Shown: positions 43,985 through 54,605 of the stretch, in pieces
Position numbering within the stretch: the first letter of the stretch is position 1
How the letters are laid out: each line of letters starts with the position of its first letter
DNA from: Hyposmocoma kahamanoa
Lineage: Eukaryota; Arthropoda; Insecta; Lepidoptera; Cosmopterigidae
Length of the DNA: 64,000 nt
NCBI RefSeq assembly: GCF_003589595.1
Contig: NW_020654748.1
Coordinates: 1,439,887-1,503,886 of the forward strand
Direction: 5' to 3'
Translations under genes and position numbers: made by a program
Notes under the pieces: model-generated
Told to the model about the DNA's origin: nothing
The model's input: only the letters and a program-made list of their open reading frames with translations
Databases searched by the model: none

Positions 43985-44212
43985 AAATTTTAGAGCTACG
44001 GGTGCATGCATCACGAAAGTAACTTTGAGAGGAAAATGCTTTTCCTTTTAAACCTAACTTGACCTAACCCAGCCGAACCTAATCGTGTCTTTGCGATAAA
44101 CATCCAACGTATCCTGAAAGAACAATGGTTTCGTTAGAGTTCAGTTTTCCGTGTAATGAAAATTCGAATAAACGTTTCGGAAAGAAAATAGAGTTTGTGA
44201 TAGGTTAACGCC
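43985..44212 (-). repeat. Repeat S copy (decayed)
   Basis: The complement shows 'gttctttcaggatacgttgg', 'atgtttatcgcaaagacacg' and 'attaggttcggctgggttag', matching 58277-58460 in the opposite orientation. The terminal inverted repeat is not recognisable on the left. Confidence 0.55.
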
Positions 44213-44239
44213 AGACACGGTACTATAAACTGCACGACT

Positions 44240-44372
44240 ATAATGGAATGCTTACATTGCTGCATGGCGGCAGAAATAAGTAAGATGGCAGTACTTCTAC
44301 TCTACTGCTACGCGTACATCATCATCCAGTGCCCACAGTGCGTAGAGTTACCGAGGTCGTTATGTTTGCAAC
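44240..44372 (-). mobile_element. Repeat A fragment joined to a SINE D fragment
   Basis: 'gaatgcttacattgctgcat', 'ggcggcagaaataagtaaga' and 'tggcagtacttc' are repeat A. From about 44318, 'atcatccagtgcccacagtg' and 'gttaccgaggtcgtta' are the antisense of a D head. Confidence 0.6.
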
Positions 44373-45559
44373 TTGAGAACACAAATGCCAAGTAAATAGT
44401 TCATAAATCATAACTAATATTGTCTAAACGAACCATAACCAAACTTCCCTATTACAGTAACGCATTGTCACTTCGTGAACACGTAAATTATAATCTCGTA
44501 AATCAATTAACGAGATTGACGATGACGGTGCTTTCCAACCGATCTGGCAGTTATATTTATGACTATGACCTTGGATTTTGGTCCGGTTGTTGTTGGAGTA
44601 ATTTATTGTCTTCGGTTTCCGGAAAAGTATCATTTCACTTTGTCCCCTTTTAGCATGACTGGACGTCACTTATAATTCGCACCCTTGATTTACAAAGCTA
44701 CATCTGCAAAATGACAACTATTCAGGTGAGAGGTTTAAAGATCCTATGAACGAAATTATTCGATATTTTTTGTGCTTAAATAGGAGGGTTATAAAATTTC
44801 ACACATGCATAATTTCATAATCTTTTTCATAATTTCACATAAGACCACCAGTACCAATTTCTATTAATGGAAATTTTTCGGAAAATTTTTCTGAACATTG
44901 GAGAATACAGTTCAAAGGCTCGTATTACGTTCTGCGTCTGAATATATCTTTAAAGTTTCATTTAGCTAACAAAAACAACGCAATACACACGCACACACTT
45001 ACACACACAATAGTAGTTTAATATAGTCTAACTCTCTTGTCTCTCCATTATCCTCTTCATGTGTTCTGCTGCACGCGGGCTGGGTGCCTGGAGACCTATC
45101 ATACAGGCTAGATAGACCTAGATAAGGCTCCAGTCTCCCACAAATGGACCTAACTAATCTAAGTATCTTAATGTTAATATGCGTCTTTTTGACATAATAT
45201 GAACCTTTGTGAGGAGAACTAAATAATTTTGTATTTGTGTTTGTATCATGTAATTTGTATTATTTTTTAAGTCGTGAGACGTCACAAATAAATCTTGCCT
45301 TAACGTCGACTAAATTTGAAAACCGCGTAAGTCCGTTTTTGGAGGAAATCCTTCAAGTGAAATATCGGGCAATAAAAGCTTAAAAAATATAATTTGTAGA
45401 CCCTTTTTAGTTACAAAATAAAGGTATAATCATAGATTGTCGTATAATTATTTGTAGTAATTCTGTTTTTTGTGCCTACTCAAAAGTTCACATCAATGGC
45501 GGTTACGAGATTTACGATTATAGCCAACGCTTTTCTTGGTGAAAGTTGCAAATTTTATA
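44373..45559. other. Unassigned stretch, LINE-like 3' UTR at its end
   Basis: Around 45060-45300 'cctggagacctatcata' and 'tcgtgagacgtcacaaataa' followed by 'atcttgcctt' resemble a LINE 3' UTR with polyadenylation-like signal. No coding motif. The two overlapping ORFs at 44420-44669 carry no motif. Confidence 0.35.
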
Positions 45560-45573
45560 AACATGTTATTTAT

Positions 45574-45704
45574 CGAGTTCTTAGGTTTTCGCGATTGTTA
45601 CACATAGGAAATGAAACTATTTTTCCAGATTTCAATCTTTAAAGGTTAAAGGTTTGAAAAAACAAATATACGTTATTTAAATCCGGAAAAATAGTTTCAT
45701 TTCC
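45574..45704 (+). mobile_element. Fold-back element N, complete (131 bp)
   Basis: AACATGTTATTTAT flanks it exactly at 45560-45573 and 45705-45718 (14 bp). The left arm 'ggaaatgaaactatttttcc' and the right arm 'ggaaaaatagtttcatttcc' are exact complements over 20 bp. The core with 'gggccctttacag' is deleted relative to the 187-bp copy. Confidence 0.85.
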
Positions 45705-46184
45705 AACATGTTATTTATTAATGATATTTAAGTTCTTTGTGAAGGAGTTGGTCCAGGCACGCACCATATGTACCACCTAGCAGTAATGTTAGTGCGATCA
45801 ATGAAAACGGTATATGCATAAAATCATTTACCTTATTTGCGTACACTGTATGATCTAGACCATAAGTTCCCAAAGTTTTTGGCTCACCGCACACTTAAGC
45901 AAGATAAAAAAATTGCAACGTCCACCATTACAAAAGAAATAATTCAAAACACCATATTTTTATATTAACTTAATACAATCACAAAGAAAAAATTATAAAA
46001 TATATATATACGTATACGTAGATAATTCAGATTTCTTTTCCAATGCGGTAGCATCCCCTGGACAGCATCAAAGCCCCTCCAATTGCTTCCGAGGGCCAAC
46101 TTTGAGAAACTAAACCGTCAAAAAAATGCTGCTGCCCAGATGGACTATAGCAGCTTTTAGCTGTTATATTAACTTTCAACTATT

Positions 46185-46552
46185 TCCTACGTTACAAGTC
46201 GCGGGACGAACAAGTCGCGCGCCTATGTAACAGCGATTAGAATTTATAACAGACTTCCAATGGAAATGAAATGTTTAAATGGTGATAAATTTAAAGCTTG
46301 TTTAAAAAAATGGTTAATTGACAAAGTTTTTTACAATCTTAACGAATTTTCAAATATTTGACAATTATATAACTAATTTAATTATAATTTTAATTTTCGA
46401 CATTTAAGCTGTAATAAATTTTAATTGAATTGTAATTTTAAGACATTGTACGCCTGATTTTGGTAAGAATTTTAGATCTAATCACTTGTAAGTAACACTT
46501 GTATTTTACCAATTCATACAATAAATGTTTCTGATTTCTGATTTCTGATTTC
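46185..46552 (+). pseudogene. LINE ORF2 C-terminus with (CTGATTT)n tail
   Basis: The frame reads 'RAYVTAIRIYNRLPMEMKCL', 'NGDKFKACLKKWLIDKVFYN', 'LNEF' and stops near 46358. Then a 3' UTR with 'caataaatgtttctgatttc' and a heptanucleotide tail follows. Repeat A begins directly at 46553. Confidence 0.75.
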
Positions 46553-46712
46553 CTGGTGGTGATAAGTGACACGCCTATCCATAACAGTTGCAGTGCCACT
46601 CAGAGCTTTAAATCGCATAGATCTTATGAGCACCACCACTGCGCTCGTCAGACATATGTTGACAAGTCCATGTGCCTGTAATTTCTCAAGCTACTATTAC
46701 GTAATTCTATGA
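46553..46712 (-). mobile_element. Repeat A fragment
   Basis: 'ctggtggtgataagtgacac', 'ataacagttgcagtgccact', 'cagagctttaaatcgcatag', 'gtccatgtgcctgtaattt'. It is truncated beyond the hairpin and abuts the LINE tail. Confidence 0.75.
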
Positions 46713-46934
46713 GCAACCGGAAACATTTGTAAACCGCCTTTGCATTTCGTAAATGTATGTGTAAAATGCAATTTCACACTTTCGAATAAGCAATTGTCTT
46801 AAAAACTCTTGTAATTAAAAGGTGTAATGAAGGTGTGGCAAATTCTTCAAGTAATTAGCAAATTCCTATCCCCTTTGCTATGCGGGGACAATGGCCATAA
46901 AGAAAAGATAGTGTCAAAATTCTTTGTTACAAAT

Positions 46935-47155
46935 TGCACGTTATGTCATCACCAACCCATGGGTCTCCTCCCAGACGAGGTTTCCGGTCGTAGCCCGCAA
47001 TGCGGGTTGGAATTGGAATTCCAAATACAAATGTAAATTTGAAGTTAATTTTCGCACATAAAGTCAGAGAAACTCAGAGTGCGAGATCGGATTCGAACCT
47101 ACGGCCTCTGCTTGACAGACGGTAGGCCAAACCATTAAGCTACCACGGCATTATA
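46935..47155 (-). mobile_element. SINE family F, complete head and body
   Basis: Minus strand: 'gccgtggtagcttaatggtt' (A box), 'gcctctgtcaagcag' complement region, 'ggccgtaggttcgaatccga' (B box), 'ctctgagtttctctgacttt', 'atgtgcgaaaattaacttc' and tail 'acctcgtctgggaggagacc'. This is the best copy of F in the window. Confidence 0.75.
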
Positions 47156-47834
47156 ACTATACTCTAGCCGAATTCGATGTAGAATGTTTAATAACAACCA
47201 ATGATGGCATAGGAAAAGAACATTTATTTCTCTGCCACACCCTCTCCCTTAATTGGAATTTAAATAGGTAAGTAGGTAATTGAGTTAAGTAGAAGTAATA
47301 CTTACAAAATACCTATTGATATTTATGATTTAGGAATAAAAATAAATGTTTGCACCTTATTAATATTTACTGCTAGATGATAGGTAATGGTAGATGAAAA
47401 GAAACAAAATTGTAAGATTTTTTGATATTAATTTATCCCACATTATATCATCCAGCATCTATTTCCGATTTTGAACTTGAATTACCACCAGAAGTTTGCA
47501 GTATCTCCCTTTAAATCAAAAAGTCGCTAGGAATGACAAAGCTTTACAAATAATTAATTACTTAAGTCATTTTTATGTAATTTTAGATGATTTGAAACAT
47601 CTGTTGAATAATATTCATTATAAACAAGACTTCAAGATTTAGTATTATCCATAATCTAGTTGAATTTCGGGGGAAAATATTGAAATTTTGGTAACTGTCT
47701 GTGATGAAAACCCTAAAAATCATATGCTCTTGTTTGTTGACATTTGTTCTACATAGAATTTAGCTAGAGTATAGTGTTAAATTTTCCAGTTTATATAGCG
47801 TAACTCGAGGACGAGTGTCATAACATATTTATGC
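47156..47834. other. Unassigned AT-rich stretch
   Basis: No gene or family-level repeat recognised. Confidence 0.4.
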
Positions 47835-47842
47835 TGTCAACG

Positions 47843-48070
47843 CATTGACTTACAATTATATGGACGTCGGGTCCGCGCTAAAAAGTGTCCGCACTTGTAA
47901 GGCGCTAAAATCGTATACAGAGCGCCAAACTCCGCTTTAGTCTTCATTTGTTCTACTGATAGCGCGATACTGCGATGACATTACAATTTAAATTTCGAAT
48001 AGGTTGACTTGGGACATTTTTTTCGTGGTTTTTGTATTAGACCCGTCGTCCATTTATTTGTAAGTCAATG
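47843..48070 (-). mobile_element. MITE family K copy 1 (228 bp)
   Basis: Perfect 8-bp TSD TGTCAACG at 47835-47842 and 48071-48078. Both ends read CATTGACTTACAA inwards, continuing 'tatatggacgtcgggtcc' at one end and 'taaatggacgacgggtct' (complement) at the other. Relative to copies 2 and 3 it is inverted and about 57 bp shorter inside. No ORF. Confidence 0.9.
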
Positions 48071-48404
48071 TGTCAACGAGTCAGGCTTGCACACTTGAAA
48101 ATATTAGAATTACTTATATTGTTTACTACTGAAACAAACAAAGAAGGAACTTTCAAATGACTTACGGTTTGAATTGGTAAATATTCTACAACTTGTTCTC
48201 ATTCAAACGCCACTTAATTTTAATAACAATTCTTTAATTTCATTTCAATATAGACGATGGCCGTGAATGTTGTTCTATTTTGGAACCAGGTTCGCAGAAA
48301 CTGAAGAGAAGAGAATATTGGATTCGCATAAACTGGTTTTGGGTGTTCAAATAAAGAGCATGTAAACAAACCCGTGTAAGTACCGTCTTGCGCTTAATAT
48401 TACT

Positions 48405-48760
48405 TTTTTTTTATGATACCTAGTGACGGGAAGAGACGAGAAGGCGCGCGCGGTCACTGCATCGCGGTCGTGCATTCAGGGGAATGTTCGAGAATTCGCA
48501 AGACTGCGCCTGGAAGCTGTAGTATTTCGCCTGCCTTCGCGCTACTTCCCTATATCCGTATCTAGTTTGTACGTTACACATAAAGTCATTACGCTACGTA
48601 CAATACCGTTACAAAAATTCGCTTCCACTCTGCCACTGCGCCCTTTCACCTTGTGACAAAAGTTGACAAGTCCCATGTGCCTGTAATTTCACCAACACAC
48701 TTACCTTAAGGTGGCAGAATTGCCCTGGACGAACATAAGGAGCTCTACTGCTACAGAAAA
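48405..48760 (-). mobile_element. Repeat A copy with substituted middle
   Basis: The poly(T)/'tgatacctagtgacgggaa' end (48409-48435) and the distal part from 'ctctgccactgcgccctttc' to 'aaggagctctactgctac' are A. The approximately 190 bp between them, CG-rich at first, is not A sequence, so either an insertion or two fused fragments. Confidence 0.6.
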
Positions 48761-48879
48761 TTACTAATTGGTGCCCGCGACTTGGTCTGCGTAGAATAAG
48801 AATTTTGCGTAGCCTGATGTACTTAGCATTAATTAAAAAATTTAATTTAATGTTTTATTGGTTTTTCGCCCATATCCTC

Positions 48880-49025
48880 CCTTTTAAGATTTACTTTTGT
48901 GATAAAAAGTAGGTTATGTCCTACATCCCATCTATCTCTATACCAAAATTAATCAAAATGGATTCAGCGGTTTAGGTGTGAAAACGGAACAAATAGAATT
49001 ACTTTCGCATTTTGTAATTTTAATT
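48880..49025 (+). mobile_element. RTE-type LINE 3' UTR (family V) copy 1
   Basis: 'ccatctatctctataccaaa', 'attcagcggtttaggtgtga' and 'attactttcgcatttt' match the ending found at the 3' side of many insect RTE elements. A second copy is at 56405-56572. Confidence 0.6.
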
Positions 49026-49117
49026 TGGAATTTGTGTTCGGTTTTTGGCCCGCATGAAAACCTCAGGACGTTTGCATGCATTTTTTAATTTCTGTTTAGG
49101 ACTATGTGTGCATTTAT

Positions 49118-49220
49118 ACACATCTCACCTGGTGAAAAGTGACGATGAGGCATACCCGTCTAAATAATATCTATTCACACTCGCCTTGAAAAGGCCAAAG
49201 TTATAGTGTTCCGGGAATAA
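49118..49220 (+). repeat. Repeat Q copy 4
   Basis: 'catctcacctggtgaaaagtg', 'ttcacactcgccttgaaaag', 'gttccgggaataaac'. Confidence 0.65.
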
Positions 49221-49554
49221 ACTTGTACACATTAGGCATAAAAATAAGTTTTTAAATTCCTATTCGGTCAACTTATATGGTACCTATGACGTAATTTTTG
49301 GCAGTTAACACAAAAGATAAGGTTTTCCTTAACTAATAACATTAATTTGCACGTACAGTTTGATTACAGGATAAAGTTAGTCTCACTGTTACAGTTATAA
49401 ACGATTATTTACTACGTATATATTTTGATAACAGCTTTGGCGAAAAGATATAGTCGTTCTTCAAATTTGTAAGTTTTCTCATTTGGTTATTTCCCTAGAA
49501 ACCTTAGATGCGTATTGAAAAAAAATGGATTCTCCACATTCCATTTGAAATTCT

Positions 49555-49938
49555 TCTCGATTCCCGGGCCGAGGGAAATGTTTCAATACCTCCAATGAAC
49601 ATTACGCCAACGTTCTTTTTTGGATATTTGCTATTATTATTATTATTGTAAACAGCCATATTTGTTATGCTCCACGAATTTTGTGAAAAAAAATAAAGAA
49701 ACAAAAACACAAAATTCGAAAAAAAACGAATTTTGTGAAAAAGATGCAAAAAACAAAATTAAAACAGAACAGATCCAAAAATTAAGATGGCGTAGTGTTC
49801 ATTGGAGATATCTATTTGTATGACCCACATTTATTTCTCTAGTGAGTTTAGGCGTAATTTTTGGTCATTTATGTGTGTGTCCATGCCACTTGCGATACAG
49901 TGTCTTCCTAGTGCGGGCCTATGAGTGTGTTAATAAAA
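49555..49938 (+). mobile_element. SINE B copy interrupted by MITE C
   Basis: B box 'cgattcccgggccgaggga' at 49559-49576, then 'aatgttt' stops at 49583. B resumes after 49813 with 'atttgtatgacccacattta', 'tttctctagtgagtttaggc' and 'cctagtgcgggcctatgagt'. Confidence 0.75.
49584..49813. mobile_element. MITE family C copy 2 (230 bp)
   Basis: Terminal inverted repeats 'aatacctccaatgaacatta' and 'tagtgttcattggagatatc' (about 26 bp). The interior holds two 'cacgaattttgtgaaaaa'-type segments in direct order, around A-rich DNA. Short T-rich flanks (TTT) may be the duplication. Confidence 0.75.
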
Positions 49939-49944
49939 GTAGTA

Positions 49945-50112
49945 CAGGTGCTGGAATTTACAGGCACGTGGAACTTATAAAGTTATGTCTTAGAGTGACG
50001 GGCGCAGTGGCAATACCTCTCAAATCTTTGCGATTCAAATCTCTGAGTGCACTGTAACTGCTTTGGACAGACGTGTCGCTTACCACCAGGCGCACGAACT
50101 ATTTTTTTTCGC
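49945..50112 (+). mobile_element. Repeat A copy (sense, 5'-truncated)
   Basis: From 'aggtgctggaatttacaggc' to 'ccaccaggcgcacgaacta' plus T-rich end. Confidence 0.75.
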
Positions 50113-50200
50113 ATTTAACTCGTGTATATTTGTTTTTCCAACAGACCAACCAACGTTTCGGGCCGTTTACAGATCCCATGATCACGGCTGACTCACCCGA
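50113..50200 (+). repeat. Repeat N core fragment
   Basis: 'cgtgtatatttgtttttcc', 'aacgtttcgggccgtttaca' and 'gatcccatgatcacggctga'. No arms remain. Confidence 0.6.
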
Positions 50201-50224
50201 TTTAGGTCCGAAAATATTTTAAAA

Positions 50225-50475
50225 AACCGACATCAAAAGTTCGTGAAATTACACTTATTTGCCAAGTTTTATTGCAATCGGTTACCGGGAACCGAATTCG
50301 TACCCTTGTTTGCCACCCTTAGAGGTGGAATATTTTCTTCAAATCTAAATGGGACTAATACTGAGGTACCCTCTTTTCAGCAAAAAAAGAATCATCAAAA
50401 TCGGTTCAGAAAAGGAGTTATCACGTAACATACATAAAAAAACTTTCGAATTGAGAACCTCCTCCTTTTTTAAGT
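50225..50475 (-). repeat. Repeat M copy
   Basis: Nearly complete antisense copy: 'ttcgtgaaattacacttatt', 'caatcggttaccgggaac', 'tgccacccttagaggtggaa', 'gaggtaccctcttttcagc', 'ttatcacgtaacatacataa'. Confidence 0.75.
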
Positions 50476-50500
50476 CGTTTAAAAAAAATTGTTTCATTAC

Positions 50501-50784
50501 CATTGACTTACAAATAAATGGACGACGGGTCTAATACAAAAACCACGAAAAAAATGTCCCAAGTCAACCTATTTAAACGTAGTGACATGTAAAGGAATAT
50601 GAAAAAGCTAAAACGTTGAATTTAAATTGTAATGTCATCGCAGCACTGTCTAATTTTGCTTGCTTCGCTGTCAGTCGAACAAACGAAGACTAAAGCGTGA
50701 ATATCTCTGTATACGATTTTAACGCCCTATAAGTTCGGACACTTTTTAGCGCGGACCCGACGTCCATATAATTGTAAGTCAATG
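50501..50784 (+). mobile_element. MITE family K copy 2 (284 bp)
   Basis: Perfect 8-bp TSD TTCATTAC at 50493-50500 and 50785-50792. Ends 'cattgacttacaaataaatg' and 'catataattgtaagtcaatg'. Very close to copy 3 over the full length. Confidence 0.92.
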
Positions 50785-50792
50785 TTCATTAC

Positions 50793-51388
50793 ATATAGAT
50801 GTAAACAATCCCGGAAACCTAAGCACTCGAAATCTAACTTTAATAATTAATCTAGTTAAGAGCGGTTACACACAGCGACTTATAGCAGCAATGCAAATGC
50901 GATGCAAACGCGATGCAGTACCGATGCAGTCGCTAATCGTCTACCTTTACACACTCGCGCGATTTTAAGCAACGCGATTGCATTGCTACACTTAGGATTC
51001 ATAGGCTATTGATGAAGTCGCCATGTGTAATCACTCAAAAAGTAGAAATTTCTATTTCTTTTCTTCTATGTCATAACCTTGGCATAAAAAAGCTACATTT
51101 ATGATCATATGTTAAAAGCGCTTTTATTACATGAACGTTATAAAAATAATACGAACCACATGAAACAAATTGTGTATAATTTCATAATATTGTGACCACA
51201 GAGTCATCCAATTTTTTTATCACCCTTTTCTTTGGTTCCTGGCCACTTACTTTTGAAATTTTGAATCATTCCTTAATTCTTTTTCTTCACCGGTCTTACT
51301 TTGCTTTGTTCCGTCGTTACTTCTATCAAAATTCTCCGAGAGAAAAGACATGTCCTTCAATCATGTTAACCTAACTGCTTATAAAGCA
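50793..51388. other. Unassigned stretch with GATGCA-repeat patch
   Basis: At 50875-50990 'aatgcgatgcaaacgcgatg' and 'cagtaccgatgcagtcgct' give a short imperfect repeat resembling the ends of some insect MITEs. No right end found. Confidence 0.35.
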
Positions 51389-51392
51389 CATA

Positions 51393-51823
51393 CAGCGTGT
51401 TTTTAATAAATGGGACAGTGTGGGGAAATTCGAAAACATAAATGATACAAGGAAACTGTCTTAGGAACCATTTAGTCTTTTTATCTGTGGCTGACTATGC
51501 CAAAATTGTTTTCACTGCATACTGATAAAATTTTTTTTAGTGCTAATCGACTCAGTTTCACGGTCATTTCATTGTAAAGTACGAAATTTGACCAACTTCT
51601 GCTGTCCTGATTTTTTCATTCTATACAATGAAACGATCCCTTCGTGGAAATGAGTAAAAAAAAATTATGATCAATTTTGTTAATTTTTATGGATACGTCA
51701 CGCTTGACCAAAAACTTCACTACGCCAAAATTGTTTCCACAAAAAAGACTTAATGGTTCCTAAGACAGTTTCCTTTTCTATGGTTTCGATTTCCCCATTT
51801 TATCCCATTTAAAAAACACTCTG
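51393..51823. mobile_element. Long-TIR element (431 bp)
   Basis: About 110-bp imperfect inverted repeats: 'cagcgtgtttttaataaatg' against 'cagagtgttttttaaatggg', 'ggaaactgtcttaggaacca' present exactly at both ends, then 'tttagtcttttt' and 'ccaaaattgtttt' in both. A 4-bp direct repeat CATA flanks it (51389-51392, 51824-51827). No transposase frame. Superfamily uncertain; the CAGNGTG start is also seen in Tc1/mariner-like elements. Confidence 0.75.
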
Positions 51824-51827
51824 CATA

Positions 51828-52348
51828 TACGAATACAGGCCCTTTTGGGGTAAGTGTTTACTTTATATTCATCCATAAGCAATGTTATGTAATTTTAATT
51901 AGGGAGTATTTTACAGCATTGTACCTGTGTTTTTGTAACAGCCTTTCCTGTCCTTTTTCTTCTTTTTCCCCACTTTGTTATATATACCCTTTACAATAAA
52001 ATTCATGTTGACTCAGCGTTAGTCTCATTATTACACGTTCAAATGTAACATACCATTTGTTCGCTAATCATTTCTTATATCCAATTTATTTTTATCATTT
52101 GTTCAATAAAATGAAATAGAGAACATGTAATCGAATTCCCAAGAACCGTGAACAATGAAAAACAAAGCTGTAACAAGTGACAATTTCATTTGAGTCCAAA
52201 AGGGATAGTCGTTGTCATGCCAATCATTCAATTCAGTTTCATCATTTTACTCTCCATACAATGTTCTACTGTTAACGTGTGATAGGAGCAGTTTAGAATA
52301 TATTTATGTCAACTTTGGACATCGTCAAATTTTACTTTTGACAAAGGC
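51828..52348. other. Unassigned AT-rich stretch
   Basis: No gene or family-level repeat recognised. Confidence 0.4.
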
Positions 52349-52356
52349 ATTATTTA

Positions 52357-52882
52357 TAGTGTTGTAAAAAAGTCGAGTCCGGGAGTCTTCATTTATGAAC
52401 TCGACTCAATTTTTCACGGCTCGGTGGTCCAAAACACTCACGAGTCCGAGTCTAGTCGTGCACGAGTCATCGGAGCACGGACTCGAGTCCAAAAAGAACT
52501 CGGGTCATAAACCTAACTCGAGTTGTGAACGAAACTTGAGTCTTGAGTACGACAAGCAGGGTTCAATTTTACTATTGCCCACGAATTAAATAAAAAACAA
52601 AAACCTAATATGGTGACTTTAAAAACAAGTACATAATATAATACTTAATTATACTACAGTAATTGTACTACAGATTAACACACCATAACGGCGCTCAGAA
52701 AGTACTTACCAGACTCAAGCTCTACTCGTTACATGAATAGCCTCGAGCACTAATGTCGAACTCGAGTCTGTTCGGTAACTCAATAGTATATAATATATCG
52801 AGTAGTGGAGTCTGTCTTTATGAGTTGAGTCTAGTGAATTGGAGCTAAAAGGACTCCCAGACTCGAGTTTTTTACAACACTA
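52357..52882. mobile_element. hAT-like non-autonomous element (526 bp)
   Basis: Perfect 8-bp TSD ATTATTTA at 52349-52356 and 52883-52890. The ends TAGTGTTGTAAAAAA and TTTTTTACAACACTA are inverted repeats, followed on both sides by CGAGTC and a 'gggagtc' word. Subterminal regions are packed with GAGTC/GACTC words (about 20 in all), likely transposase-binding sites. TSD length and the TAGNG start agree with hAT. No transposase is encoded; the ORF at 52395 follows the GAGTC repeats. Confidence 0.92.
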
Positions 52883-52914
52883 ATTATTTATGCCAATACT
52901 TTCACTAATAAAAA

Positions 52915-53120
52915 TCCAATCAACCAACCCAGGTTTTAACCCATTTCTGCTCAAAATCGTGGGCAAAAACGGCGAATACGGAATTTGGTATAATTCCATG
53001 TTTTTTAACTTTCGATGTAAAAAATCTTTTTTAGACGGAAAAAGGCACCTCCACAAAATACCCACCTTGCAATCCTGTGGATTCTTACTACTATACTGTA
53101 TTCTGTCTCTTTTAGTATTC
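52915..53120 (+). repeat. Element T fragment
   Basis: 'catttctgctcaaaatcgtg', 'ggcaaaaacggcgaatacgg', 'tttggtataattcc', 'gtaaaaaatcttttttagac' and 'cttgcaatcctg' match 57570-57625 joined to 58138-58205. Confidence 0.65.
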
Positions 53121-53504
53121 ATTCCTTTGTGAAGAATATTTACATTGTATTATTTTAACACTTAAATGGCATAACGACATCGTTACGTTCAGTTAGTTCA
53201 CCCACTGTACTCATTGAATAGTACAGTCTACAAACGCCCTTAAATTATTAAGCAAAAAACTTGACACTGGTGAAATCTTATGGTGGCACTTCACATGGTT
53301 ATTTGTATTTGCTATTGGTTGTTTGATGTACTTGGAAAAGTACGTAAGTAAGTAAATGTTGATAATTAAAAGTGCATTAGCAATGTCACCAATAATCTAT
53401 AAATAAAATGCTATTACAGTTAAGACATAGAGAAGTTCGTAGATTTTAAATGCAGATTATTTATCTTTTTTTTTATTAGTACTTTCTTTTGTTAGACTTT
53501 AAGT

Positions 53505-53590
53505 TAAAATATGCAGGTAAGGTACAAAAGCTTAAATGCTAGAAACTGGAAATAAATTATATTATTAGTATTGGGCCGCCGCCGCAACGC
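53505..53590 (-). mobile_element. 3' UTR fragment of the PDG-type LINE
   Basis: 'atgcaggtaaggtacaaaag', 'cttaaatgctagaaactgg' resemble 205-260, next to the first LINE of the window. Confidence 0.45.
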
Positions 53591-53644
53591 GTGCATTAAT
53601 TTAAAAAATATTGTACTACTTAAAGGACTTTTTAAGTTACAATT

Positions 53645-53750
53645 ATTATAACAAAGATTGAAACACTAAGAAAAAATCATTCAAGCCGGCTGGATTCGAC
53701 CCAGCGCCATCAGACAATCAGTGCCAGATACGTGCTATGGCAAAGAAGTC
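53645..53750 (-). mobile_element. SINE E fragment
   Basis: 'caaagattgaaacactaag', 'aaaaaatcattcaagccggc' and 'tggattcgacccagcgcca' follow the order of the E tail and B box at 3430-3490. Confidence 0.55.
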
Positions 53751-54098
53751 GTTATATTAAAATTTACTGAATCTCGTTTTTTATTTCATTTTTTTAACAA
53801 TAATGAATTTTTTGGTCATATCTGATAATTTGAATTTGAAAATGAAATTAACACAAAACAAATCCATTGGTGTTAAAAAAATAATTAAAAAACCTGATTT
53901 TTCAGTAATTATTAAAAACGTGCTTGATCCCTAGACATTTTCTATTAATTTTCAAAAGTCTTACAACTTTTCCAACTTTATTTCTTTTATTTGGCCCTAA
54001 CTTATATAAAATACAACTTTTGACTATATTTTGCTCTACCATCTACTGCCTATCACAAAACCCGTCAAGTTACTAACAATCTAACATTATGTTGGGTT

Positions 54099-54391
54099 GC
54101 GAACTCCCTTTTTTATTAATAATTTTGGCTTAGATACAAGTCCTTTGAGCCATGTCTTCGTTTAATTATGTCTCTGTAAATATGGCCGCCACAAAGAGGA
54201 TAGGCAATTTGAGGCGGCGTGCTTGGGTTGACTCGAAATTCCTTAGAACGGGCCGATACGGGTATTTTAGTTCGAGAATCGTATAATTTCGCGTTTTAAT
54301 CTTCGATTAAGGCACAATAGCACTATCCTATTCTACTTTTAACGACACTTTTACCTCCAAAAGGTCCATAGGAAATCGCGAACTCCCTTTT
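54099..54391. repeat. 265-bp segment between 14-bp direct repeats
   Basis: GCGAACTCCCTTTT occurs at 54099-54112 and 54378-54391. The enclosed DNA is GC-richer and holds a 34-codon frame from ATG 54183 ('MAATKRIGNLRRRAWVDSKF'). The direct repeats look like a target-site duplication of a retroposed fragment. No source is recognised. Confidence 0.45.
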
Positions 54392-54605
54392 CTTTATCTA
54401 TCTACTAGAGATGTACATTACGATTCGGATTTTATGAAGATCGATTCAATTGCATACGATTTTTTGAATCGATTCATTTCAATGGGATTTTTAAGTAATT
54501 CATTCAAAATTAAGGCGAATGAAATCGTCTAGATGGTATTTATAATTTAAACAAATTGTCGCCGTTTTCAAACTCGTCTCATAAAGCACAAAAATGCATC
54601 GTATA

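Noticed and set aside
44420..44669. Overlapping 77- and 81-codon ORFs on both strands
   Set aside because: No motif, no composition shift and no splice context; consistent with chance.
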